From NCBI GenBank assembly GCA_039720395.1, contig CM077831.1:1771001-1835000 (forward strand): DNA of 64,000 nucleotides, read 5' to 3'. Numbering within the stretch: the first letter of the stretch is position 1; every line of letters begins with the position of its first letter. This stretch comes from Liquidambar formosana. Lineage: Eukaryota; Streptophyta; Magnoliopsida; Saxifragales; Altingiaceae. The position numbers and the translations under genes were made by a program. The notes beneath the pieces are model-generated. The model searched no databases, was not told the origin of the DNA, and saw only the letters and a program-made list of their open reading frames with translations. Positions 1-11,265 of the stretch are shown here, in pieces.

Positions 1-10
1 GGGTGTGACA
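1..10 (-). repeat. Inner edge of the 3' LTR of element A
   Basis: The first ten bases end in GGTGTGACA, the same end as the 5' LTR of A at 13911-13919. The rest of this LTR lies left of the window. Confidence 0.75.
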
Positions 11-30
11 GAAGCCCCTCATTGGCGAAC
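11..30 (-). other. Candidate polypurine tract of element A
   Basis: Directly inside the LTR edge the minus strand reads AATGAGGGGCTTC, purine-rich, as expected for the plus-strand primer next to a 3' LTR. The tract is short and interrupted, so the exact limits are a guess. Confidence 0.5.
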
Positions 31-119
31 AAGTTACACTTGTGAACCAATGATAAAGAACAACCCATTTTTGGCCAAAAAGCCCGGAGAAATCACACAC
101 TGATACCAACAATGATGGG

Positions 120-1720
120 AGGTTGAAAACCTGAGACTGAAATAAGGAAGTGTACTCAAGTCATGAGTATACTTAAACCACTGGGGGTTGATGATTGTCA
201 AGAGAAGCATATTCAAGCCACTACGAATGAACATACTTTTGAAATGGAGAAATATATATTCTAGTCACGAATATATTTAACCAAGTGATTGAGAATGAAA
301 TCTGAGAAGTACGTTCAAGTGATGAACGTACCTTGGAAATGGAGAAGTATATTCAGGTCACGAATATATTTAACCAGGTGAGTGACAAAATATCTGAGAA
401 GTATACTCAAATGATGAGTATACCACTGAAATGGAGAAATATATTCAGGTCACGAATATATTTAACCAAGTAATCTGAGAATGAAATCTGAGAAGTATAC
501 TCAAGTGGTGAGCATACCATTGAAATGGAGAAATATATCCAAGCGATGGATATCTTTAACCAAGTAGGATAAGAATAATCTGAGAGGTGTATTCAAGTGA
601 TGAGTGTACTTTTGAAATGGAGAAATATATTCAGGTCACGAACATATTTAACCAAGTGATGAAAAAGATGCTGAGAAATATACTCAAGTGATGAGTATAC
701 TTAATGATTGAAAAAGACTGAGAAGTACGTTCAAGTGATGAACATACTTTTGAAATGGAGAAATGTATCCAAGTGATGGATATATTTAACCAAGTAAGCT
801 GAGAAGTACACTCAAGTGATGAGGATACCATTGAGATGGAGAAATATATCCAAACAACGGATATATTTAACCAAGTAAGATAAGAATAATCTGAGAAGTG
901 TACTCAAGTGATGAGTACACCATTGAAATGGAGAAATATATTCTAGTCACGAATATACTTAACCAAGTAAGTGACAAGTATGTTTAAGTGATAAACATAC
1001 CATTGAAATAGAGAAATATATCCAAGTGATGGATATACTTAACCAAGTAAGTGACAAGTATGTTTAAGTGATAAACATACCATTGAAATAGAGAAATATA
1101 TCCAAGCGATGGATGTACTTAAGCAAGTAAGATAGAGAATAATCTGAGAAGTATACTCAAGTGATGAGTATACCATTGAAATGGAGAAATATATTCAAGT
1201 GATGAATATATTTAACCAAGTAAGTGACAAATAATCTGAGAAGTATGTTCAAGTGATGAACATACCATTGAAATGGAGAAATATACCCAAGCGATGGATA
1301 TACTTAACCAAGTAAGTGACCAAATATCTGAGAAGTATGTTCAAGTGATGAACATACCATTGAAATGGAGAAGTATACCCAAGCGATGGATATACTTAAC
1401 CAAGTAAGTGATAATGAGGATCTGAAACTAGGAAGCATATTCAATGGGCGAACATGCTTTTGAAATGGAAGAATATATTCAAGTGATGAATATATTCAAC
1501 CAAGTATGATAGAAAATGAGAATTTGAAACTGAGAAGCATATTCAAAGGGTTAATACACTTTTGAAATGGAAAAATATATTCAAGTGATGAATATATTCA
1601 ACCAAGTAGGATAGGGAATGAGAATTTGAAACTGAGAAGCATATTCAAAGAGTGGATACACTTTTGAAATGGAAGAATATATTCAAGTGATGAGTATATT
1701 CAACCAAGTGGGATGAAAAA
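120..1720. repeat. Hairpin-rich tandem repeat, about 92-bp unit, 3' region of element A
   Basis: Degenerate units of 80-105 bp, most often 92 (starts near 309, 401, 495, 587, 806, 898, 1058, 1151, 1243, 1335). Each unit holds two 23-bp inverted repeats separated by text like CATTGAAATGGAGAA and TTAACCAAGTAAGTGA. Each inverted repeat has 9-bp arms around a conserved AGTGA loop, and the arms differ between units while staying complementary: GTATACTCA/TGAGTATAC at 401-423 and 1151-1173, GTACGTTCA/TGAACGTAC at 309-331, GTGTACTCA/TGAGTACAC at 898-920, GTATGTTTA/TAAACATAC at 978-1000. Satellite-like arrays in the 3' untranslated region are known for Tat/Ogre elements; the compensating arms are what is odd here. 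Confidence 0.9.
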
Positions 1721-2193
1721 TCAAGATTTGAAATGAGGATATATGATCAATTTATCAAGATTGAACAGGCATGGTGCAAGAGGAAAGTGACTTAACACAT
1801 TGTCACTTGAGTTGGCATGACACAGGGGAAATATATTCAACCCTTTTGAACATAAAATCAATTCAAGGAATTGATTTCAAGATGGAATTTGATTGATTTT
1901 AAGCTCAAAAAGTGTTGAATATCTCATTTGGAAGGAGGTTTGATCACGCGTCAAGGCGAGACAAAGCGAGAAGCAAAACCAAAACAAAGTGGCTTGGGTG
2001 ACCACCAGGCCTCGGGAGGCTAGCCGCCCAGGCCTGGGTGGTTACCCGAGCCCGAAGCGGAAATCCAACTTTGAATAGGAAACTTCCTATTCTGATGGGT
2101 TTTTTCCTATTAGAACTTGGATTTGTGACCTTTTCCCTATAAAAACACATCCAAGAGGTTCCTAAACCTACTTGTATTCATTCATTAGAAATT
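1721..2193 (+). promoter_or_regulatory. Promoter region of the antisense gene of element A
   Basis: No coding potential. A GC-rich imperfect palindrome lies at 1993-2050, with outer arms starting CTTGGGTGACCACC and ending GGTGGTTACCCGAG. A TATA box (TATAAAA, 2138-2144) stands 50 bp before the ATG at 2194, which would give a short 5' UTR. The same palindrome recurs in the LTRs of B (54663-54742) and F (63628-63707). Confidence 0.65.
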
Positions 2194-3481
2194 ATGGAGG
2201 CTCTAGACAAATTTTTAGGAGGGTTTTTGAGAGTTATGAGTGCTGAAGCAAAATCTGAGTTCAAGTGCTTTGGCTTGGATCCATTGCTCTCCTTGAGGCA
2301 TGTGAGGCTTGAAACGAACCTCTTGACTGCTGCTACATATTTTTGGGATCCTCAAGTTCATGTGTTCCGCTTCAACTATGAAGAACTGTGCCCAACCATG
2401 GAGGAATTCTGTGCATTGTATGGAGTTTCAACGGTAGGTCCTTTCATTCTCCCTACTCCTCGCCCAAGCTTTCTTACTTCTTTCTCCAATCTACTTGGGA
2501 TTCACTCACAATATGCCTCTACGTTTGTAAAGGACCATATGGTAGACTTGATGAAATTGGCAACCTCTTTTTTAGCTTGTGATAGTAAAGGTATTCTGAA
2601 TTTTACCTTTCCTATTAAGCATGCTCTTGCCTTTTGCCTCATTGGTCGTTTTCTTATTTCCACTGGTACTCCACATGTTCCCATTCAAATCTGTGACTTG
2701 ATTCCTCTCCTTGCCAAGGGCCATAACTTGATTCCCATGGTGCTAGCTGAAACCCTGAATGGTTTGGATAAAACTCATGAGGACCCAAAGGTTCCTTTAG
2801 GAGGTAGCCCCATTCTACTGCAGATGTGGTTGCTTGAAAGACTGAATTTCTTATCACCTATTGCCATTACATCATACAAGCCCCAGCATTACTGCCTTCG
2901 CCGCATTGAACTGCCTGGGCAATTTTCATTGAGAGATTGGCTAGGTTACTTCCAAACCCTTTCTTGGAGGAGTGTCAAGTGGTTTGTATTCATATGGGGC
3001 TGCAGTGACCAGGTGCTTTTGCGGACTTCTGGATGCGCCATGGTGAGACTCATAGGACTGAGGTCTACTTCCTTCTATTGGCCTTCAAGGGTTCTGCGTC
3101 AAATGGGCGCCATGCAAACCATACCCACTTCCTTGAAAGGTGACTATCTTGTGGTGCCCGCGGGTCTTTCTATAGTGACTTGGGCGAAGGACCGATGGCC
3201 TAGCAAGTTGATACTAACCCAAGTTACGAATACTGATGGTCCGTATATGATGAGCCCCCGAGTATAAGGAATGGTTGAAAAGCAATTTAGGTGAGAGAGA
3301 GACTACTCGAAGAGAAAGGATTTTTGGACTTATCAAGAACAATGAACTTGGACCTTGCAGAGAAGATATTATGGAAGTAGTGACAGCAGCTTATGAACAC
3401 GACTTGAGGAAGAAAAGAAGACATGCAAGAGAGGAGAAGAAAGCTGAAGAGCGAGCTGCAAAGAAGCCCAAGAAAAACTGA
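2194..3481 (+). pseudogene. Antisense extra gene of element A, DUF7745/plant-mobile-domain-like, frameshifted
   Basis: A single-exon plus-strand gene opposite to gag-pol. The frame is open from 2194 to 3267 (357 aa). An extra C in the run at 3255-3259, compared with the copy in element B, shifts the frame and gives an early stop. The lost C-terminus continues to 3481: a basic, charged tail ending in a Lys-rich stretch. Recognisable family blocks are HVFRFNYEELCPTMEEF (about residues 50-68), LAETLNGLD (about 188-196) and GGSPILLQMWLLERL (about 207-221), all shared with the gene at 43673 in element C. The family is plant-specific and of unknown biochemistry; the assignment is by pattern recognition. 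Plus-strand AATAAA signals at 3570-3575 and 3584-3589 and the upstream TATA box support independent transcription. No intron is present where element C has one (after LLLQ/ILLQ). Confidence 0.75.
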
Positions 3482-3647
3482 AGACTCAATAGAATAGGAT
3501 ATTTATGGCATATTTATAGTTCTTTTACTTAATACCAATGAATTGCTATGTCAATCAATTTTAGTTTTGAATAAATTGCCAATAATAAATCAAATTTGGG
3601 ATTTTCTTGTTTGATTTAGACCGCACCCAAGGTAACTTTATGGGTTG

Positions 3648-3747
3648 CCTACGTATCTCCATGGTTTTTTTTCTTCTTTTTTTTTTTTTTTGTTTTTGTT
3701 TTTTTTTTTTTTTTGTTTTTGAATGGAGAATCAGGTCTTACGTAGTT
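3648..3747. other. CTACGTA hairpin with a poly-T loop, element A 3' region
   Basis: The left arm CCTACGTATCTCCAT (3648-3662) faces the right arm in 3721-3747. ATGGAGA pairs with TCTCCAT, TACGTAG pairs with CTACGTA, and the right side carries a bulge ATCAGGTCT. The loop is almost pure T (about 3664-3720, broken by a few C and G). It lies between the convergent 3' ends of pol (3803) and the antisense gene (3481). Related hairpins lie at 11744-11790, 18930-19036, 37173-37219, 39404-39442 and 61870-61916. Confidence 0.7.
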
Positions 3748-3802
3748 CTTATGCCTTAACTTTTGCCTAGGCCGCCCTTACGGGTTTTCAACCTAGCAGG
3801 CT

Positions 3803-6800
3803 TCAAACATGATATTTTTTCAATTGATCCAAATTAGTTGGACGAGCGAACTCAATTCCATCTAAATCCATGAGGCGAACAGCCCCTGCTAGCAATATCT
3901 CTTTGATAATGTATGGCCCACCCCAACTTGGCTTGAATTTTCCTCGCGGATCGAACACTGGAGCTCTGATTTCTTTCAGTACTACATCCCCTTTCTTTAG
4001 ACCTCGATCTTTGACATGTTTGTTGAATGCTCTGGCAACTCTCCGCTGATACCCCTGCACATGATACAGCGCCCTTAACCGCCTTTCATCGAGTAAAGCT
4101 AACTCGTCATAACGGCTCTTAACCCAATCCACTTCTGTTATCTGGCTCTCCACGGCAACTCTTAGTGAAGGAACTTCCAATTCAACTGGCAACACGGCCT
4201 CTATTCCATAAACTAGAGAATAAGGGGTAGCCCCTGTTTACGACCTTATTGATGTTCTGTAACCCCATAGAGCCAATGGCAACTTCTCATGCCAGTCTGT
4301 GTGTGAGTTCGCAGTCTTCTGTAGTATCTTCTTGATGTTCTTGTTAGCTGCTTCCACCGCTCCATTAGTCTAAGGACGGTATAGCGACGACAGATGGTGA
4401 ACTATGCCATACTTTTGCAAGAGCTCATGGGTTTCTTTCTGAAAGTGCTGGCCATTGTCTGAGATAACTTCATGCGGTACCCCATATCGATAGATGATGC
4501 TGTGCTGTATGAACTGTGCTACCTTCTTGGAATTCAAGGTCTTGAAGGATGCTGCTTCCACCCATTTAGTGAAGTAATCGATGGCAACCAGGATGTATTC
4601 ATGCCCATTTGACGCCTTTGGCTTGATCTGTCCGATGATATCTATCCCCCATACCGGGAATGGCCAAGGTGATGACATACTTGTTAAAGGCATAAAAGGC
4701 AATTGTTGTCCACTGGCGAACAGTTGGCATTTGTGGCACTTCTTGACATGTGCGTGGCAGTCCCTTTCCATGGTAGACCAGTAATAGCCTAGCCTCATGA
4801 TTTTCTTAGCCAACATGTAGCCATTCATATGCGGAGCCCCTGTCCCTTCATGGATTTCTTTAATCAGATGCTCGGCTTCCTCCTCGGTGACATACAGCAG
4901 GTGGATCCCGTCGTATGATCTCCGATATAGCTTTCCTCCATAAAGTACATAGTGACTCGCCAACCGCCTTAGGGTTTTTCTATCAATACGAGATGCTCCT
5001 TCTGGGTATTCCCTCTCTTCAATGAACTTCTTTATGTCATGGAACCACGGATGGCCATCATTCACCTCTCCTCCTCGGATTGCACAACAGTACACAGGCT
5101 TGTCTCGACATTCTATCACCAACGGCTTCACATTTTCCCCTTCAGGTATCTCCACCATGGATGCTAGGGTCGCCAAGGCATCGGCGAACTGGTTCTTGTT
5201 CCTTGAAAGGTAGTTAAATTCTATCTCTGAGAACTCCTTGGTTAGAGCTTCCAGGTAGGCATGGTAGGGTAGCAGCTTCTCATCTCGAGTTTTCCATTCC
5301 CCTTTTATCTGACAAATGATTAGCACCGAGTCCCCGAACACTTCTAATTCTTTGATCCCCAATTCAAGTGCCGCTTCCAGTGCTAGGATACAGGCCTCAT
5401 ATTCAGCAATGTTGTTGGTAGCTTCAAACCCCAACTTGACCTCCAACAGTGTAAATGCCTCTTCAGGCGAGACCAGCAGGACTCCTATCCCATAACCTTT
5501 CTTATTGGCTGCCCCATCGAAGTATACTCTCCAAGTTTTTCTACCAATCTCTAGCACGTCCTCATCTGGGAATTGATCGTTGAACGGAGCGGATGATGAC
5601 ACCGGACAGCTGGCTAGGTAGTCTGCGATGACGCTTCCCTTGATAGACTTCTGATTCACGTACTTGATGTCGAATTCATTGAGGAGAATTGACCATCGAG
5701 CAGTTCTGAATGACAATACTGGCCTTTCTACCAGGTACTTCAACGGGTCCATGCGACTTATCAAGAACACTTCGAAGGACATCATGTAGTGTCGGAGTTT
5801 CTGTGTCGCCCATACTAGTGCCACACAAGCCTTTTCAATTGCATTGTACTTCACTTCATAGTCTGTCATTTTCTTGCTTAAGTAATAAATGGCATTTTCC
5901 TTTGTAGACCCTTTAAGATATTGAGCTAACATAGCTCCCGTCGCGGTTTCGGTGACCGTTAAGTATAACAAAAGTGGCGCACCTTGCCGTGGGGGAACTA
6001 AGATTGGAGGATTGCTCAAGTATCTCTTAATGGTCTCAAAGGCCTCTTGGCATTCTTCGTTCCATACTTTTGGCACACCTTTCTTAAGCAATTTGAAGAT
6101 TGGTTCGCAAACCATGGTTAAGTTGGCAATGAATCGGCTTATGTATTGAACTCTTCCCAGAAAACCCCGGATCTGCTTCTCAGTGCTAGGCGGCTCCATC
6201 TCCACAATAGCTTTTATCTTCCCTGGGTCCACTTCGATACCTCTCTGAGTGATCATGAACCCTAATAGCTTGCCTGCAGTGACACCAAAAGCACACTTCT
6301 GTGGGTTTAGACGGAGATTGTACTTCTTTGCTCGCTCTAGGAACTTCTCTAGCGCCTTGAAATGCCCTTCTCTATCCACGGACTTTACGATCATATCATC
6401 GACATAAACCTCGACTTCCTTATGGATCATATCATGCAATAAGGTCGTAGCTGCTCTTTGGTAAGTAGCCCCAGCGTTTCTTAAGCCAAAAGGCATTACC
6501 TTGTAACAGTACGTTCCCCATTGCGTGATAAAGGCTGTTTTCTCCATGTCTTGAGGCGCCATCTTTATCTGGTTATACCCGGAGAATCCGTCCATGAAGG
6601 AGAGGAGTGCATGTCCCACTGTACTATCCACCAACACGTCGATATGGGGTAAAGGAAAGTCATCCTTAGGGCTCGTGGCGTTGAGATCTCGGAAATCGAC
6701 ACACATCCTTACTTTCCCATCTTTTTTAGGCACAGGCACTATATTCGACAGCCACTCGGGGTACTCCACAACTTGGAGGAAACCCGCGTCTAGTTGTTTA

Positions 6801-7207
6801 GTTACCTCTTCTTTTACTTTTAGAGCCCATTCTGGTTTTAATCTTCTGAGTTTCTGCTTTACCGGCTTCTTTAGGGAATTAGTGGGGATATAGTGTTGCA
6901 CAATATCGGGGTCGATGCCAGGCATGTCTTCATAAGACCATGCAAAAGCCATAATGTTGGCTTTCAAGAGAGAGATCATCTTTTCTTTTTCAACGGGGGA
7001 GAGGGTTTTCCCAATTTTAACTATTCTTGGCACTTCATTCGTCCCTAAGTTGATTGATTCCAATTCATCCATATTAGGTTCGGTGACGCCCCTTTTCCTT
7101 TGCTCAACGAGCTCCGGGGGGACATCGTTCCTAGGATCTATATCCATGCCATAAATATCCATAGAGGAGAGAAAAGAGACACTGCATATATAGAGGAAAA
7201 AAAGCAC
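3803..7207 (-). pseudogene. pol: Element A pol (RT, RNase H, archaeal-type RNase H, integrase), two nonsense codons
   Basis: The polyprotein copies and integrates the element. The frame is open from 7207 to 4370 (945 aa); the likely native start is the MDIYGMDIDP methionine at 7162, as in B. In order: RT with the YVDD active site (about residue 270), RNase H, then a second RNase H (WRVYFDGAANKKGYGIGV and NNIAEYEACILALEAAL), the HHCC zinc-binding module (HMNGYM to HVKKCHKCQ), and the integrase core with WGIDIIGQIKP and ISDNGQHF. A stop at 4370-4372 (CAG to TAG on the coding strand) cuts YRPQTNG just before the third catalytic residue. A second stop is at 4238-4240. The integrase C-terminus (GPYIIKEIL type) then runs on to a stop at 3803. 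Compared with B, the frame is otherwise well kept. Confidence 0.9.
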
Positions 7208-7349
7208 ACTTTATTGACTAGGAATAATGGGAATGACACACAAAAGAAAGAAGGAAAACAAACAAATCTGTATCAATACTATGACTCCACAAAGTGAGTA
7301 AAGTAGATACATCTTATTGAATTAGGGAAATATTACTAAACTAAGACAC
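7208..7349 (-). other. Gap between gag-protease and pol of element A; possible intron
   Basis: The gag-protease frame ends at 7350 and pol opens at 7207 in another frame. Related Ogre elements are known to splice an intron between protease and RT. The minus strand reads TAGGTGTCTTAG at the upstream end and TATATGCAG before pol, which could serve as splice sites. This is unproven. Confidence 0.35.
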
Positions 7350-10300
7350 CTACAAGCTGCTATCAGGTAGGCCAAGGTCTTCTTCTTCATGGATCTCCGC
7401 AATGACACCACATTCAAGGTACCAATTCAGAAGTGGCATGGTAACATAGCTAATGGATGAACCCTGGAGTTCTTCAATGGTCGAGTCTTCCACGGTGAGG
7501 ATCATGTCTTGGAACATTTCAGTCATAGCCCCCGCATCAAGGTTCTCTGCCCAGTCTTCCTCTTTCAAGCTTCCATATAGATCTTGGATAGAGTGGTACC
7601 AACTTGTCAAACTTTGAGGATTCGGCCCTTCTGTGAAGTATCTATCACCAAAACTTTTATCTGCCACGGCTGGGTCAGAACTTGGATAAAAAGTATATGG
7701 GATGTACTGCTTTATAGAAGAGTAATGGCGTGATGATTCATTCAGCTCTTTCTCAATGCATTGGACATAATCAAACCCAGATAGCGGTATCGCTGCTGAT
7801 TCAGGTTGTATCTCACATATAGGCACACCTGCGAGTTTCAATTCATAGTCTCCTTGAAGTGTTACTATGGCTCCTTCATAAGGAAACTTCACCTTTTGAT
7901 GGAGTGAAGATGGCACAGCCCCAGCAGGATGGATCCAAGGTCGGCCCAACAACAAGTTGAAACATGACGGCACATCCAACACTTGGAATTCTACCCTAAA
8001 TTCAGTGGGTCCCATGATAAGAGGCAAAGTAACTACCCCTATTACTTCTCGGCGGGTGTTGTCATAAGCTCTTACGGTCTACCCAGATGGCGTGAAATCA
8101 GTGGGTCCCAAACCCAAAACAGTGGCAGTTCGGAGAGGACATACATTCAGTGCGGACCCATTGTCGATAAGAACGGTGGGAACCCTCTTCCCCATAGTGT
8201 CAACGGTCACATAGAGAGCTTGAGAATGGCTCGGCCCGCTTTTAGGTAGGTCTACATCGGTGAACACGATGGTTGAGTTCTTGGGAGTTGGATTCACCAA
8301 ATGTACCAATCCCTCAGGGGATGTGTCAACAGGCACTTGTATCTGATTCAACAGTTTCAACACGGTCTGTCTGTGCTTATGCGAAGCCATGAGCAAGCCC
8401 CAAATAGTAATGTTGGCATTGGTCTTCTTCAGCTGCCTAAGCACTTCATCCTCTTCTTCTTGCAAGCTAGGACGCCTCTGCCCTTCCAAATCTTCCAACG
8501 GATTTTCAGATTCTAGGTGGGGGGGCTTGAAATGACGACCCCCTCTGGTTATATGGTCCAACTCATCATCGCTAGCCCATATGTCATGGACTTCCTCGGA
8601 GTCATTCATCAAGTCATCCCATTCTATCATGTCGATGCTCTCCATCTCTGTCGGCAAGTCATCCCAACCTGAAGGGACTATCTGCTCATCTGATATCGGA
8701 CTTGGGCTTGAGTACAGCACATAGTAATTAAATTTCCCCGACGCTTCACCTAATAGGCCAACCTGAGGATCCCTGCTTCATATCTTTCTTTCAGCTCTTG
8801 TTGGATAGATTTCTTTGGCAACAACAAAGCCTTTTGGTCAATGAGGTCTTGAATGATCTTCTTTAGTATAGAACAAGCCTCGGTGTCATGGCCGGGTGCA
8901 CGATGGTATTGGCAATATTGGTGAGGGGTTGATGGCCTTGGCTTTGGTGGAAGTGGCATGATAAGGCTGTTATTGCGGCAAATGGTGAAGAGACGGGTTA
9001 AGGTCATGGGGAGCGGAGTGTATTGTCTTATGGGATGGCGAGGGCGAGAGGATTCAACCCCAATGGCATTTATGGTGTTAGGTGGGGGTGTGTTGTTGTG
9101 TGATGGGAGAGGATTACGGGTGACATTTGGACAGGTTGGTGGTGAAATGACTTGCTTGTCAATGAGGTCTTGGACTTGGTGGCGAAGGCGAATACAGCGA
9201 TTGGTGGCATGGCCTTTGGATTGGTGGTACTTGCAGTACTCATTCTCATTGTAGCTCTTGGGTAAGGGATTTGGTGGGGGTCTTGGGTCGAGTGGCTTCA
9301 ATAGGTCACGACTTATGAGCTTTTCAAGGACTCTTTCGAGTGGCATGAATAGGTCAGTGAATTGGCGAGGTGGGTTGACATCATTGAGAGAAAAGGGTTG
9401 GATTGGTTGAGTTATGGTGTTGACCTCAGCATTGTTCTTCCCAGTAAAGTTTGTCTTGCGACTCCTCACTTCCTCAGTCTTGATTGTCCCATCATTGATA
9501 GCATCTTCAACCTGCGTGCCAGCCCCAATGAGAGCTTTGAAATTTGGGAAATAGTGGGCAAATAGGTGCTTGTGATACACGGGCAGCAGGTTCTTAACCA
9601 CTAACTGAATTTGGTCCTCCTCATTCGGCCTATCCGTCATTCTCGACGCCTTTTGTCTCCACCTTGTAATGTAAGCGGAGAAAGTTTCATGAGCCCCTTG
9701 CTTGGTAGTTTCCAAGTCCCTTCGAGTGACATCCACCTCTGTGTTGTACTTGTAGTGCTCCGAGAACTCATTGCATATGTCTTCCCAAGTCCGAGTTCTG
9801 TTCTCATCCAAAGATAAGAACCATTTCAAAGCAGAAGTGGCCAAGGTTTCGTGGAACATTTGAGCTAAAAGCTCGTCAGTAGCCCTTCGAGGGTGCATAG
9901 CTCGCACATACATCTTCAAATGAGTCTTAGGGCAACCGTCCCATCGAACTTTTCTAACTCCGGCATCTTGAATTGTAGTGGAATACGAGCCGTTGGAAAC
10001 AGGGATAGAGTCCGCACATCGACCATGTCATCAGCCCTGCGAATCCCTTTTATGGTTCTCTCCAAAGCTTCTACCTTGCTAGCTAACACGGAATCACTGC
10101 TAGTACCTTTCCCCTTGGCTTCCCCTTCTAGGTTGGTGACCTCAGGTTTCGAGCTACTTTCCCCCCTTGTCTTGGTGTTCTCATTGGATTGAGGTCCCTA
10201 TTCGGTGCCAGCCCCATGAGGTATACCCGAGGAATGGGCCTTAGAGCCATTTTGTTCAAGATCCGCCATCTTCTGTTGGTTCTCTTGAGCCATTTTCAAT

Positions 10301-10467
10301 GCGGTATCGAATGTCTCGGCGGTATGGTCAAGCTTGGCCATGATGGCTTTCAGGCAAGCCTCAAGGTCAAAGTGCCCCTCACTAGTTCTTTCGTCGGCCA
10401 TGTCTGTCTGATGGGTAGACTCAACACTCACTAGACGCCCTTGTGGATTGCGGATCCAAGCTAGCAC
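7350..10467 (-). pseudogene. gag-pro: Element A gag-protease, broken, G-patch region replaced by foreign filler
   Basis: Corresponds to the intact 1122-aa frame of B. Damage relative to B: a stop at 10198-10200 (GAG to TAG), a 1-bp deletion near 9945, a 1-bp deletion near 8770 and a stop at 8079-8081 (CAG to TAG). Pieces kept open: 10467-10198 (N-terminal), 9919-8750 (gag core with FHETLATSALKWFLSLDEN and two zinc-knuckle-like motifs, CKYHQSKGHATNRC and CQYHRAPGHDTEAC), 8720-8079 (protease with active site LIDNGSALNVCP) and 8027-7350. In the last piece 59 codons of unrelated sequence (about 7567-7743) replace 145 codons of B, including the G-patch, and the frame is kept on both sides. The true start may be MADERTSEG, within the first piece. 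Confidence 0.85.
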
Positions 10468-11244
10468 GTCTATGGATAGAAAAGTTTTAACCTTTAGCCT
10501 AAGGATCTGTCCTAAACCTCCATATTTTCCTTAATGAATTCGGTCTCTACACCATGTTCAATTAATTCATTCCTTTTATCCAATTACCTTTATAGGGGTC
10601 ATGGATTAAGGGTATGTTTTAAAGAATAGGGCATAGAGTCCTTCAATTAGGTTTAATTAATCCCCTAGGACTAGCACATCACAAACATAGCTTTACATCC
10701 TATTTCCTTAATTTATTCCTCCTAACCCATGGCCTTAACGAAGGCTAGGGTTTAAAGGTCTATATTAAGGGTATAAGATATAAAGCCTCACACCACAAAC
10801 ACGGCATAGCATCATTACAAACAATTGTGGGTGCATAAAGGTGAGACCGTAGTGTCCTACAAGTCTGTCTATATGGACTAATGATAAGGGTAGGCTAGGG
10901 TCCTTCACTTGCTTGAGCAATCTTTATACCTAACCACATGTGGCATCAGGAACGCCGCGTGGGTCCAGCAGTACGTGATTAACTCATTTAATATACCCAA
11001 GGGTACTAGGCAAGAGAGGTTGATAGCTTTCGCCCCAACACATGGAATCAGGAAAACCAAGGTTGAGACTAGGCCGATCGTTGGCAAGGATACACCGAGG
11101 GACATCGATCCCAACATGCAAGAGTTTGCGCACACAATGCAATAAATGAAAGCACACAATCAAGCGGATGCAATGTGATTGATTTTAATTAAACATAAGA
11201 AATTAACCTAGCCCAATTAAACTTTATAGAGTCTAGCCCACAAA
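10468..11244 (-). other. Leader of element A, no gene
   Basis: An untranslated leader between PBS and gag. Similar to the leaders at 35887-36669 (B) and 60714-61372 (F). Small frames here (e.g. 10909-11145) are not supported as genes. Confidence 0.7.
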
Positions 11245-11262
11245 TCCCCAGTGGAGTCGCCA
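11245..11262 (-). other. Primer-binding site, element A
   Basis: The minus strand reads TGGCGACTCCACTGGGGA, three bases inside the LTR. This resembles the tRNA-Arg primer site described for Ogre/Tat elements. Confidence 0.8.
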
Positions 11263-11265
11263 AAC

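Noticed and set aside
120..1720. CRISPR-like array of palindromic repeats
   Set aside because: Plant nuclear context, no cas genes, and the spacers are themselves repeated; it is a retrotransposon 3'-region satellite.
2388..2684. Short frames overlapping the antisense gene of A
   Set aside because: Shadows of the DUF7745-like coding frame.
10909..11145. 78-aa frame repeated at 36334-36570
   Set aside because: Lies in the Tat leader, shared by A and B as copies; the F leader does not keep the frame.
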